The notes beneath the pieces are model-generated. The model saw only the letters and a program-made list of their open reading frames with translations. It was not told the DNA's origin and ran no database searches. From Cyrtodaria siliqua (Eukaryota; Mollusca; Bivalvia; Adapedonta; Hiatellidae): DNA of 64,000 nt. Positions 53,740 through 64,000 of the stretch are shown here, in pieces. The DNA lies in contig JAWPHD010000233.1 in assembly GCA_037043455.1 (NCBI GenBank), positions 1 through 64,000 on the forward strand, read 5' to 3'. How positions within the stretch are numbered: the stretch's first letter is position 1; every line of letters starts with the position of its first letter. The translations under genes and the position numbers were made by a program.

Positions 53740-54780
53740 CCCGTCTATTGAAGAGTGAATCTATTTTGTAAAATACGTGCACAGTTAGTCCCGTCTATTG
53801 AAGCATGAACTCACTTTCTAATAAATACACAGTTAGTCCCGTCTGTTGAAAAGTGAATCTATTTTGTAAAATACGTGCACAGTTAGTCCCGTCTATTGAG
53901 GAATGTTGTCACTTTCTAATACGTGCATAGTTAGTCCCGTTTATTGAAGAGTGAATCTATTATGTAAAATACGTGAACAGTTAGTCCCGTCTATTGAGGA
54001 ATGTTGTCACTTTCTAATACGTGCACAGTTAGTCCCGTCTATTGAAGAGTGGAGTCATTTTCTAATACATACACAGTTAGTCCCGTCTATTGAAGAGTGA
54101 ATCTATTTTGTAAAATACGTGCACAGTTAGTCCCGTCTATTGAGTAATGTTGTCACTTTCTAATACATACACAGTTAGTCCCGTCTGTTGAAGAGTGAAT
54201 CTATTTTGTAAAATACGTGCACAGTTAGTCCCGTCTATTGAAGAATGAACTCACTTTCTAATACATACACAGTTAGTCCCGTCTGTTGAAGAGTGAATCT
54301 ATTTTGTAAAATACGTGCACAGTTAGTCCCGTCTATTGAGGAATTTTGTCACTTTCTAATACATACACCGTTAGTCCAGTCTATTGAAGAGTGGAGTCAT
54401 TTTCTAATACATACACAGTTAGTCCCGTCTATTGAAGAGTGAATCTATTGTGTAAAATACGTGCACAGTTAATCCCGTCTATTGAGGAATGTTGTCACTT
54501 TCTAATACATACACAGTTAGTTCCGTCTGTTGAAGAGTGAATCTATTTTGTAAAATACGTGCACAGTTAGTCCCGTCTATTGCAGAATGAACTCACTTTC
54601 TAATACATACACAGTTAGTCCTGTCTGTTGAAGAGTGAATCTATTTTGTAAAATACGTGCACAGTTAGTCCCGTCTATTGAGGAATGTTGTCACTTTCTA
54701 ATACGTGCACAGTTAGTCCCGTCTATTGAAGAATGAATCTATTTTGTAAAATACGTGCACAGTTAGTCCCGTCTATTGAA
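53740..54780 (+). repeat. Dimeric higher-order repeat, 98-bp unit (50 + 48)
   Basis: A 50-base variant (GTGAATCTATTTTGTAAAAT) alternates with a 48-base variant (GAATGTTGTCACTTTCTAAT), giving a 98-base period, for example between about 53900 and 53998. It is a local homogenised sub-array. Confidence 0.85.
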
Positions 54781-56203
54781 GAGTGAATCTATTTTGTAAA
54801 ATACGTGCACAGTTAGTCCCGTCTGTTGAAGAGTGCATTTATTTTCTAATACATACACAGTTAGTCCCGTCTATTGAAGAGTGCATTTATTTTCTAATAC
54901 ATACACAGTTAGTCCCGTCTATTGAAGAGCGCATTTATTTACTAATATATACACAGTTAGTCCCGTCTATTGAAGAGTGGAGTCATATTCTAATACATAC
55001 ACAGTTAGTCCCGTCTATTGAAGAGTGAATTTATTTTGTAATACGTGCACAGTTAGTCCCGTTTATTGAAGAATGAAGTCATTTTGTAATACATGCACAG
55101 TTAGTCCCGTCTATTGAAGAGTGAAGTCATTTCGTAATACTTGCACAGTTAGTCCCGTCTATTGAAGAGTGAAATCATTTTGTAATACGTGCACAGTTAG
55201 TCCCGTCAATTGAAGGGTGAAGTCATTTCGTTATACGTGCACAGTTAGTCCCGTCTATTGAAGTGTGAAATCATTTTGTAATACATGCGCAGTTAGTCCC
55301 GTCTATTGAAGAGTGAAGTCATTTTCTAAAACCTGCACAGTTAGTCCCTTCTATTGAAGAGTGAAGTCAATTGCTAAGACATGCACAGTTAGTCCCATCT
55401 TTTGAAGCATGAAAAGTCATTTTGTAATACATGCACAGTTAGTCCCGTCTGTAGAAGAGTGAAGTCATTTTGTAATACATGCACAGTTAGTCCCGTCTAT
55501 TGATGAGTGAATTCATTTTATAATACATGCAGTGTTAGTCCCGTCTATTGAAGAGTTACGTCTTTGTGTAATACATGCACAGTTAGTCCCGTCTATTGAA
55601 AAGTGAAGTCATTTTGTAATACATGCACTTAGTCCCGTCTATTGAAGTTTGTAATACATGCACAGTTATTCCCGTCTATTGAAGAGTGAAGTCATTTTGT
55701 AATACATTCACAGTTAGTCCCGTCTATGGAAAAGTGAAGTCATTGTGTAATACATGCACAGTTAGTCGCGTCTATTGAAGAGTGACGTCATTTTCTAAGA
55801 CATACACAGTTAGTCCCGTCTATCGAATAATAAAATCATTTTGTAATACATGCATAGTTAGTCCCGTCTATTGAAGAGTGAATTCAGTTTTTAATACGTG
55901 AACAGCTAGTCCCGTCTATTATTGAAGAGTGAAGTCATTTTGTAATACGTGCACAGTTAGTCCCGTCTACTGAAGAATGAAGTCATTTTGTAATACAAGC
56001 TCTGTTAGTCCCGTCTATAGAAGAGTGAAGTGATTTTGTAATACATGCAGAGTTACTCCCTTCTACTGAAGAGTGAAGTCATTTTGTAATACATGCACAG
56101 TTTGTCCCGTCTATTGGAGAGTGAAATCATTTTGTAATACATACACAGTTAGTCCCTTCTATTGAAGAGTGAAGTCATTTTGCAATACGTGCACAGTTAG
56201 TCT

Positions 56204-56612
56204 GTGATGTGATTTACAACCTTCGTAATATCCTTGGTCATAATCACTTTCATACAGTCTTTATTAAACTTGTTGAAATGTTTATCAAAACAGGTTATGA
56301 CCCTATCGTTTTGCAACTTACTGCATGTTTTGTGGTTGACCCTTTTACAGTTCGCCACTATGCTTTCCTCTTTGATTGTACGATGACCGGACAGATTGTG
56401 AACCCAATGATGACGTCTATCCTAAATCCTTATTGGACGATAGCGTTTGATGTTGTCTTTAATCGTGTCTTGTCGGCGAAGTCATTGAGTTCTTACTTTG
56501 TGCCAGTCTAGGGTTTTGTTTTATATTATATATACAAGATGATTTATGTTTTACTTATATTGCCTGTTAACGCTGCCTTGTTTGTTAGAGATTATAACCT
56601 GGCGGGGATATC
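56204..56612. other. Non-satellite island 2 in the array
   Basis: About 410 bases between monomers. The last 80 (GTTTTACTTATATTGCCTGT, CGCTGCCTTGTTTGTTAGAG, TGGCGGGGAT) match island 1. The first part has a 100-codon open frame from 56209 (NLRNILGHNHFHTVFIKLVE, LTACFVVDPFTVRHYAFLFD) that is compositionally protein-like but matches nothing I recognise, so I do not call a gene. Confidence 0.75.
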
Positions 56613-57697
56613 CCGTCCCGTCTATCGAAGAGTGAAGTCATTGTGTAATACATGCACAGTTAGTCCCGTCTATTGGAGAGTGAAATCATTTTGTAATACA
56701 TGCACACTTATTCCCGTCTATTGTCGAGTGAAGTCATTTTGTAATACGTGCACAGTTAGTCTCGTCTATTGAAGAGTGGAGTCATTTTCTAATACATACA
56801 CAGTTATTCCCTGTTATTGAAGAGAGAATTCATTTTGAAATACGTGCACAGTTAGTCCCGTCTATTGAAGAGTGGAGTCATATTCTAATACATACACAGT
56901 AAGTCCCGTCTATTGAAGAGTGAAATAATTTTGTAATACATGAATAGTTAGTCCTGTCTATTGAAGAGTGAAGTCATTTTGTAATACATGCACAGTTATT
57001 CCCGTCTATAGAAGAGTGAAGTCATTTTGTAATACATGCACAGTTAATCCCCTCTATAGAAGAGTGAAGTCATTTTGTAATACGTGCACAGTTTGTCCCG
57101 TCTATTGAAGAGTGAAGTCATTTTGTAATACGTGCACAGTTAGTCCCGTCTTTTGAAGAGTGAAGTCATTTTGTAATACGTGCACAGTTAGTCTCGTCTA
57201 TTGAAGAGTGGAGTCATTTTCTAATACATACACAGTTATTCCCTGTTATTGAAGAGAGAATTCATTTTGAAATACGTGCACAGTTAGTCCCGTCTATTGA
57301 AGAGTGGAGTCATATTCTAATACATGCACAGTTAGTCCCGTCTATTGAAGAGTGAAATAATTTTGTAATACATGCATAGTTAGTTCTGTCTATTGAAGAG
57401 TGAAGTCATTTTGTAATACATGCACAGTTATTCCCGTCTATAGAAGAGTGAAGTCATTTTGTAATACATGCACAGTTAATCCCGTCTATTGAAGAGTGAA
57501 GTCATTTTGTAATACGTGCACAATTTATCCCGTCTATTGAAGAGTGAAGTCATTTTGTAGTACGTCCACAGTTAGTCCCGTCTATTGAAGAGTATATCAT
57601 TTTGTAATGCATGCACAGTTAGTCCCGTCTATAGAAGAGTGAAGTCATTTTGTAATACATGCACAGTACGTCCCGTCTATTGAAGAGTGAAAAAAAG

Positions 57698-57839
57698 GTA
57701 TGATAATGGACCTTTGGAAATGCCGAGCAAGACACATACGAAATATTGCAGTCTCGGTTTGATTGAAACTGTTCATGAGCGGTAGTGTAATATGCTAGCT
57801 ACCGCCCACGCCCTCTAGCCCCGGGCTGAGCAGAACTCA
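57698..57839. mobile_element. Short element inside the satellite, copy 1
   Basis: GGTATGATAATGGACCTTTG to GAGCAGAACTCA, about 142 bases, with internal GCAGTCTCGGTTTGATTGAA and an inverted pair GAGCGGTAG ... CTACCGC. Related to 24571-24699, which lacks the CTAGCCCCGGG stretch near the end. It sits between satellite monomers. Confidence 0.85.
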
Positions 57840-58029
57840 CAGTTAGTCCCGTTTATAGAAAAGTGAAGTCATTTTGTAATACATGCACAGTTAGTCCCGT
57901 CTATTGAAGAATGAAGTCATTTTGAAGTACATGCAAAGTGAGTCCCGTCTATTGGAGAGTGAATTAATTTTGTAATACATGCACAGTTAGTCACGTTTAT
58001 TGAAGAGCGAAGTCATTTTGTAATACGTG

Positions 58030-60120
58030 CACAGTTAGTCCCATCTATTTTAGAGTGAAGTCATTTTGCAATACATGAATAGTTAGTCCTGTCTATTGAA
58101 GAGTGAAGTCATTTTGTAATTCATGCACAGTTATTCCCGTCTATAGAAGAGTGAAGTCATTTTGTAATACGTGCACAGATTGTCACGTCTATTGAAGAGT
58201 GAAGTCATTTTGTAATACATGAATAGTTAGTCCTGTCTATTGAAGAGTGAAGTCATTTTGTAATACATGCACAGTTATTCCCGTCTATAGAAGAGTGAAG
58301 TCATTTTGTAATACATGCACAGTTATTCCCGTCTATAGAAGAGTGAAGCCATTTTGTAATACGTGCACAGTTTGTCCCGTCTATTGAAGAGTGAAGTCAT
58401 TTTGTAATACGTGCACAGTTAGTCCCGTCTATTGAAGAGTATATCATTTTGTAATACATGCACAGTTAGTCCCGTCTATAGAAGAGTGAAGTCATTTTGT
58501 AATACATGCACAGTTTATCCCGTCTATAGAAGAGTGAAGTCATTTTGTAATACGTGCACAGTTTGTCCCGTCTATTGAAGAGTGAAATAATTTTGTAATA
58601 CATGAATAGTTAGTCCTGTCTATTGAAGAGTGAAGTCATTTTGTAATACATGCACAGTTATTCCCGTCTATAGAACAGTAAAGTCATTTTGTAATACGTG
58701 CACAGTTAGTCCCGTCTATTGAAGAGTATATCATTTTGTAATACATTCACAGTTAGTCCCGTCTATAGAAGAGTGAAGTCATTTTTTAATACGTGCACAG
58801 TTTATCCCGTCTATAGAAGAGTGAATTTATTTTGTAAAACGTGCACAGTTTGTCCCGTCTATTGAAGAGTGAAGTCATTTTGTAATACATGAATAGTTAG
58901 TCCTGTCTATTGAAGAATGAAGTCATTTTGTAATACATGCACAGTTAGTCCCGTCTATTGCAGAATGAAGTCATTTTGTAGTACATGCAAAGTGAGTCCC
59001 GTCTATTGGAGAGTGAATTAATTTTGTAATACATGCACAGTTAGTCACGTTTATTGAAGAGCGAAGTCATTTTGTAATACGTGCACAGTTAGTCCCATCT
59101 ATTTTAGAGTGAAGTCATTTTGCAATACATGAATAGTTAGTCCTGTCTATTGAAGAGTGAAGTCATTTTGTAATTCATGCACAGTTATTCCCGTCTATAG
59201 AAGAGTGAAGTCATTTTGTAATACGTGCACAGATTGTCCCGTCTATTGAAGAGTGAAGTCATTTTGTAATACATGAATAGTTAGTCCTGTCTATTGAAGA
59301 GTGAAGTCATTTTGTAATACATGCACAGTTATTCCCGTCTATAGAAGAGTGAAGTCATTTTGTAATACATGCACAGTTATTCCCGTCTATAGAAGAGTGA
59401 AGCCATTTTGTAATACGTGCACAGTTTGTCCCGTCTATTGAAGAGTGAAGTCATTTTGTAATACATGCACAGTTAGTCCCGTCTATTGAAGAGTATATCA
59501 TTTTGTAATACATGCACAGTTAGTCCCGTCTATAGAAGTGTGAAGTCATTTTGTAATACATGCACAGTTTATCCCGTCTATAGAAGAGTGAAGTCATTTT
59601 GTAATACGTGCACAGTTTGTCCCGTCTATTGAAGAGTGAAATAATTTTGTAATACATGAATAGTTAGTCCTGTCTATTGAAGAGTGAAGTCATTTTGTAA
59701 TACATGCACAGTTATTCCCGTCTATAGAACAGTGAAGTCATTTTGTAATACGTGCACAGTTAGTCCCGTCTATTGAAGAGTATATCATTTTGTAATACAT
59801 TCACAGTTAGTCCCGTCTATTGAAGAGTGAAGTCATTTTTTAATACGTGCACAGTTTATCCCGTCTATAGAAGAGTGAATTTATTTTGTAAAACGTGCTC
59901 AGTTTGTCCCGTCTATTGAAGAGTGAAGTCATTTTGTAATACATGAATAGTTAGTCCTGTCTATTGAAGAGTGAAGTCATTTTGTAATACATGCAAAGTT
60001 ATTCCCGTCTATAGAAGAGTGAAGTCATTTTGTAATATATGCACAGTTAATCCCGTCTATAGAAGAATGAAGTCATTTTGTAATACGTGCACAGTTAGTC
60101 CCGTCTATTGAAGAGTATAT
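58030..60120 (+). repeat. Higher-order repeat, ~1054-bp unit, two copies
   Basis: The mark CCCATCTATTTTAGAGTG occurs at about 58040 and 59094 (1054 bases, about 22 monomers). Following marks (ATACATGAATAGTTAGTCCT, GAAGAGTATATCATTTTG) recur in the same order in both copies. Confidence 0.85.
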
Positions 60121-60555
60121 CATTTTGTAATACATGCACAGTTAGTCCCGTCTATAGAAAAGTGAAGTCATTTTGTAATACATGCACAGTTTATCCCGTC
60201 TATAGAAGAGTGAAGTCATTTTGTAATACGTGCACAGTTAGTCCCGTCTATTGAAGAGTGAAATAATTTTATAATACATGAATAGTTAGTCCTGTCTATA
60301 GAAGAGTGAAGTCATTTTGTAATACATGCACAGTTAGTCCCGTCTATAGAAGAGTGAAGTCATTTTGTAATACGTGCACAGTTTGTCCCGTCTATTGAAG
60401 AGTGAAGTCATTTTGTAATACGTGCACAGTTAGTTCCATCTATTGAAGAGTATATCATTTTGTAATGCATGCACAGTTAATCCCGTCTATAGAAGAGTGA
60501 AGTCATTTTGTAATACATGCACAGTTAGTCCCGTCTATTGAAGAGTGAAACAAAA

Positions 60556-61368
60556 GTATGATAATGGACCTTTGGAAACGGCCGAGCAAGACACATACGA
60601 AATATTGCAGTCTCGGTTTGATTGAAACTGTTCATGAGCGGTAGTGAAATATGCTAGCTACCGCTCACGCCCTCTAGCCCCGGGTTGAGCAGAACTCACA
60701 GTTAGTCCCGTTTATAGAAAAGTGAAGTCATTTTGTAATACATGCTCAGTTAGTCCCGCCTATTGAAGAGTGGTCATTTTGTAATACATGCACAGTTAGT
60801 CCCGTCTATTGAAGAGTGAAACAAAAGTATGATAATGGACCTTTGGAAACGGCCGAGCAAGACACATACGAAATATTGCAGTCTCGGTTTGATTGAAACT
60901 GTTCATGAGCGGTAATGTAATATGCTAGCTACCGCTCACGCCCTCTAGCCCCGGGTTGAGCAGAACTCACAGTTAGTCCCGTTTATAGAAAAGTGAAGTC
61001 ATTTTGTAATACATGCACAGTTAGTCCCGCCTATTGAAGAGTGGTCATTTTGTAATACATGCACAGTTAGTCCCGTCTATTGAAGAGTGAAACAAAAGTA
61101 TGATAATGGACCTTTGGAAACGGCCGAGCAAGACACATACGAAATATTGCAGTCTCGGTTTGATTGAAACTGTTCATGAGCGGTAATGTAATATGCTAGC
61201 TACAGCTCACTCCCTCTAGCCCCGGGTTGAGCAGAACTCACAGTTAGTCCCGTTTATAGAAAAGTGAAGTCATTTTGTAATACATGCACAGTTAGTCCCG
61301 CCTATTGAAGAGTGGTCATTTTGTAATACATGCACAGTTAGTCCCGTCTATAGAAGAGTGAAGTCATT
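60556..61368 (+). repeat. 271-bp composite tandem repeat (short element + satellite monomers), three copies
   Basis: The element mark TGATAATGGACC occurs at 60559, 60830 and 61101, exactly 271 bases apart. Each unit holds the 142-base element (60556-60698, 60827-60969, 61098-61240) plus about 130 bases of satellite, including an unusual shortened monomer (GAAGAGTGGTCATTTTG). The element was therefore captured and then amplified by the array's own tandem expansion. Confidence 0.93.
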
Positions 61369-61492
61369 TTGTAATACATGCACAGTTAGTCCCGCCTATT
61401 GAAGAGTGGTCATTTTGTAATACGTGCACAGTTAGTCCCGTCTATAGAAGAGTGAAGTCATTTTGTAATACGTGCACAGTTAGCTCCACCTA

Positions 61493-62060
61493 CCAAAAAG
61501 TGAAGTTTATTTGAAATAAGATGCTGTTTTATTTCCAACAGAAGGTATCAAGTGAATAACGGATGATGTAGACTAATAACATAATAAATATGATACCTTT
61601 ACATATATTTTTAGACATTGTTGATAACAAATATTTAATTAATATATCATATATATATACTTTACCTACCTGCTTTACCTGTCAAATGCTCATGAAAGCT
61701 TTCCTGCAATTCTGAGTCGACAAATGTTAACGCTTTTCTGGTTGAAAAAACAGCTGAACTGACTTCACCCTGCAGGTCAAATCCAAAACCACCACCGTGG
61801 TAACCCACCGATTCCAAAATCTCCATCTGTAATTTAAAAAAATGATGAAATTGAACACACAGCCCATGATACACGTAATGTGTGTTTCTTGCATATTTGA
61901 AACGTCGAGTTGTCTAAAAACTTACATGAATTTCAAACCACCAGTAAAACGCACATATATTTTAAAAAACACAAAGAAACACTAATCTCTATGTTTTTTT
62001 TTATTATAAAGATATTTGAGTGGATAAGCATGCATAACATAATAATCTGGCACAATGAAG
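61493..62060. other. Right flank of the satellite: AT-rich, one candidate exon
   Basis: The array decays over a few bases and ordinary AT-rich sequence follows. Apart from the candidate exon at 61679-61826, nothing coding or repetitive is seen. Confidence 0.5.
61679..61826 (-). CDS. Candidate host exon (49 codons), function unknown
   Basis: On the minus strand an acceptor (TTTAAATTACAG) precedes an open exon reading MEILESVGYHGGGFGFDLQG, EVSSAVFSTRKALTFVDSEL and QESFHEHLTG, followed by a donor (GACAG|GTAAAG). Length is 148 bases. The composition is protein-like and the splice signals are good, but no family is recognised and neighbouring exons are not visible. It could start at its first ATG or continue an upstream exon. 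Confidence 0.4.
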
Positions 62061-62158
62061 TTTTTTTCTTAGTTGCAATATAAAACAAAGTGTATGTTTC
62101 GCGAGCCGTTGGTATTTTACAACATACACTTTGTTTTATATTGCAACTAAGAAAAAAA
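62061..62158. repeat. Perfect 38-bp inverted repeat with 22-base loop
   Basis: The arm 62061-62098 (TTTTTTTCTTAGTTGCAATA to GTGTATGTT) is exactly reverse-complementary to 62121-62158. The loop reads TCGCGAGCCGTTGGTATTTTAC. No mismatch was found by eye, so the hairpin is either young or maintained. Confidence 0.95.
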
Positions 62159-62590
62159 GAGCAGTTGTTTTCAACAATGGATATTTCTTTGCTTGTTTTA
62201 TACAGAAGTTGGATTCTGTGCTTCAGGGTTGTAATTGTGGGTATGTTTTTTGAGCATCTGCTGTAATATAAGTAATATTTTGTCTCTAAAAGGATGAGCT
62301 GGATTAAGTTGCTTACATCTTTGTCATATGTTACAAAGATAAATGATTTTCCTTAAAGAGTAATTTGAATATCGATTGTGAGCAGCCAATCTTTAAGTTT
62401 ACTTAGTGTATTTTTTTTTCTTTTCGATTTTTATATCTACTTTGCAACAAGATAAATCAGTGACACATATTAAATAACGCTAAATGAACACGTCAACCGT
62501 GATGGTCTTCGTTACACGTGTTTATTTTACTATATATTAAAAAAAGCAGAGAAGACGTCAAACGCTGTCTGCAGAACTCCTAGGAACCCT
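62159..62590. other. Non-coding, nothing recognisable
   Basis: AT-rich spacer between the hairpin and the microsatellite. No domain-like reading frame, repeat or RNA gene was seen. Confidence 0.5.
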
Positions 62591-62594
62591 CTTG

Positions 62595-62690
62595 AATATG
62601 TGTATGTATTATATATATATATATGTGTGTGTGTGTGCGCGCGCGCGCGCGCTTGTGTGTGTGTGCGTGTGTGTGTGTGCGTGTGTGAGA
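62595..62690 (+). repeat. Compound microsatellite (TA)n(TG)n(CG)n(TG)n
   Basis: Short TA, GT and GC runs alternate (TATATATATATGTGTGTGTG, GCGCGCGCGCGCGC). The alternating purine-pyrimidine tract is a Z-DNA candidate. The open frame through it (CARARACVCVRVCVC) is an artefact. Confidence 0.9.
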
Positions 62691-62693
62691 AAA

Positions 62694-62945
62694 TTGACTT
62701 AGTGATGTGTGGCGGCCGTAAAAAGTTGCCCCGACTACAAATCAGTAGTGTTACTACATACTGTACTTACTGTACTTACTGATCCTTTCTGATCATCAAG
62801 CCCAGTATGTGTGACTTTAAATTGGAATATCACTTAACACAGAATTGGCTTGAAGATCCCAAAGGATCAATAAATAATAACACTATTGCTTTGCAGTCGG
62901 GGCGACTTTTTACGATCGCCACACAGCACTAAAGAAACGCTAGTG
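62694..62945. mobile_element. Foldback/MITE-like element with long terminal inverted repeats
   Basis: The left arm (ATGTGTGGCGGCCGTAAAAA, GTTGCCCCGACTACAAATCA, GTAGTGTTA) pairs with the right arm (AATAACACTATTGC, GTCGGGGCGACTTTTTACGA, CGCCACACAGCAC). Complementarity continues inward through GATCCTTT ... AAAGGATC and GTGACTTTAAA-like sequence. A partial relative lies at 29965-30185. No coding capacity. Confidence 0.75.
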
Positions 62946-63540
62946 TGAATGTCAATAAATACTGAAATGGTGATCCCTTGGAAGCAACAAACACAAACAA
63001 GAGAGAAAAGTAGCAGACTCGGTTTTATTGAGTCTATTCATGAGTCTATAATGCCGCCACCATTTACTACACACAAAATGTGCATATTGTTGCAGGTTGG
63101 GTCACTCGAAATGTAGATTTTAAGGAAATGTTATTCAGCAATTATATATTTGTTTTCATCAAATTTTTCTTCTCTTACATATGCCATTAAACATGTAATG
63201 AATAGAATAGATAATTTCAAATCCAATAGGTACACACATGCTAGTATAATAATGACAGACAGTGATATGTCAAAACATAAATAGCAATAATACAAACTTG
63301 CATTATCTCACAAAAAATAATATGAATTTTTATCGTGTAGAAGGTGTTCACTATATACCAAGAATATCTTGCGAACTTTATTAAACACCTACTCAAAGGT
63401 TTTACATGTGAATGCATATATAAACTCATCCGCACATACGCACACTTACAGCCTTATATACAGTATACATTACGTATAAGGGAAAGTATGTTTTTCATTA
63501 TGTTCATAATTTATCTTAAGTTTGACAAAATACATGCCTA
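62946..63540. other. Non-coding; tail related to repeats at 30.1 kb and the satellite insert
   Basis: At 63003-63045 AGCAGACTCGGTTTTATTGA then GTCTATTCATGAG matches the inverse of 30103-30140 and resembles the internal motif of the satellite insert (GCAGTCTCGGTTTGATTGAA). The rest is AT-rich without genes. Confidence 0.5.
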
Positions 63541-63884
63541 GCTTCACATGTGATCATCTCACCAATTTAACATTTGGAAATATCTTAATGCTTCCTAATT
63601 TGTTAGAGGATATAGCATATAGCCTGGCGAGGAATTCTTTATTTACACTGTCCCAAATACTTTTAAAGGATTTTCAATCAATTGTCTGTGCCGCTCGTAA
63701 CTAAGGAAGGTCCAAATTATTGTTTTAATCTTTGCTAGGCATACCATTCTAAAGATGACGATGTGTATTTTTATATAATTATAATGTCATTATTTAATAC
63801 ATTTTACTGATTTTATTGGTTAAAATATGTTGTCGTACTTCGATAAACTTTAATAAACAAAAGTAGGCGGTATAAAACTCGAAC
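63541..63884. other. Dispersed repeat related to the satellite islands, then non-coding AT-rich DNA
   Basis: TTTGTTAGAGGATATAGCAT, GCCTGGCGAGGAATTC and TTTATTTACACTGTCC (about 63600-63655) parallel island 1 of the array in the same order. The remainder to 63884 has no gene. Confidence 0.5.
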
Positions 63885-64000
63885 AGGAAATGCAGCCGTC
63901 ACAGAACACAGTCAACCAAAAACACGCATTAAAACAGGAAACGTAGCTTTCACATAACACAGTCAACCAAAAACACGCATTAATACAGGAAATGTAACTT
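63885..64000 (+). repeat. 51-bp tandem repeat reaching the window edge
   Basis: AGTCAACCAAAAACACGCAT recurs 51 bases apart (63910 and 63961), with ACAGGAAA(C/T)GTA following each copy. A third, more diverged start lies near 63885. The array continues past the window, so its size is unknown. Confidence 0.85.

Larger units (their letters stand above)
38569..61492 (+). repeat. Satellite array, 48-bp monomer, ~23 kb
   Basis: Canonical monomer: GTAATACATGCACAGTTAGT, then CCCGTCTATTGAAGAGTGAA and GTCATTTT (48 bases). Excluding islands, the length implies roughly 440-460 monomers (estimated from length). Common variants are ACGTGCACAG for ACATGCACAG, and TATAGAAG or TATTGGAG for TATTGAAG. A 50-bp variant (GAATCTATTTTGTAAAATAC) dominates 53740-54780. 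Because 48 is a multiple of three, 16-residue pseudo-proteins (NTCTVSPVYWRVKSFC) appear in several frames; stops and frame changes interrupt them everywhere. The array ends where TTAGCTCCACCTACCAAAAA departs from the monomer at about 61480. Confidence 0.97.

Noticed and set aside
56209..56511. 100-codon frame in satellite island 2
   Set aside because: Protein-like composition, but no recognisable motif, no splice context, and the island is probably a repeat fragment. Kept only as a note.
38789..56772. Many open frames of 60-114 codons reading 16-residue repeats (NTCTVSPVYWRVKSFC type) on both strands
   Set aside because: They follow from a 48-bp satellite whose period is divisible by three. 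They shift frame and stop at random monomer variants, have no leader or splice context, and appear in several frames.
38569..61492. CRISPR-like array (regular short repeats)
   Set aside because: Monomers are contiguous with no unique spacers, the array is far too long and variable, and the genome is eukaryotic.
62600..62782. Cys/Arg/Val-rich 60-codon frame
   Set aside because: Translation of the TG/CG microsatellite.

Overview
This is AT-rich, gene-poor eukaryotic DNA packed with repeats, most likely from a marine invertebrate nuclear genome. A bivalve mollusc is my best guess. That guess rests on the style of the sequence (tRNA-derived SINEs with (AAAG)n tails, foldback elements, degenerate tandem blocks of 130-175 bp, a Polinton) and not on any diagnostic gene. 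Few host genes are visible.

The left third is dominated by one complete Polinton/Maverick element (adintovirus-like) at 4208-20580. It is 16,373 bp long, is bounded by a 6-bp target-site duplication GGGCCA, and has inverted terminal repeats of about 0.5 kb. Inside are a double jelly-roll major capsid protein, an A32/FtsK-type packaging ATPase, a penton-like minor capsid protein, a retroviral-type DD35E integrase, a protein-primed family B DNA polymerase, a possible OB-fold DNA-binding protein with a second diverged copy, and about nine small structural or unknown proteins. MCP, ATPase and penton are open. Integrase, polymerase and at least four other genes carry frameshifts or in-frame stops, so this copy is decaying. 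No adenovirus-type maturation protease was found. Between 14.4 and 14.65 kb lies a patchwork of short inverted copies of other genes of the same element.

From 20.6 to 38.5 kb the window holds SINEs, foldback elements, degenerate tandem repeats, a broken gene of a transposon-like family interrupted by an insertion (24.37-26.06 kb), a possible two-exon coiled-coil gene (23.52-24.34 kb), candidate exons on the minus strand (28.2-29.1 kb; a chromodomain exon at 34.4 kb) and a tRNA-like sequence at 37.8 kb. A segment of about 1 kb at the window start recurs in inverted orientation at 31.64-32.58 kb.

From 38.57 to 61.49 kb runs a satellite array of about 23 kb with a 48-bp monomer. It contains nested higher-order repeats (98 bp, 271 bp, about 1.0 kb, about 2.8 kb), an inverted block, two non-satellite islands and four copies of a short element that also sits in the 24.6-kb insertion. 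The sequence just before the array recurs at 3476-3587 with a single monomer fragment, which suggests the dispersed sequence from which the array grew. The last 2.5 kb hold one candidate exon, a perfect 38-bp hairpin, a foldback element, a TG/CG microsatellite and a 51-bp tandem repeat at the window edge.
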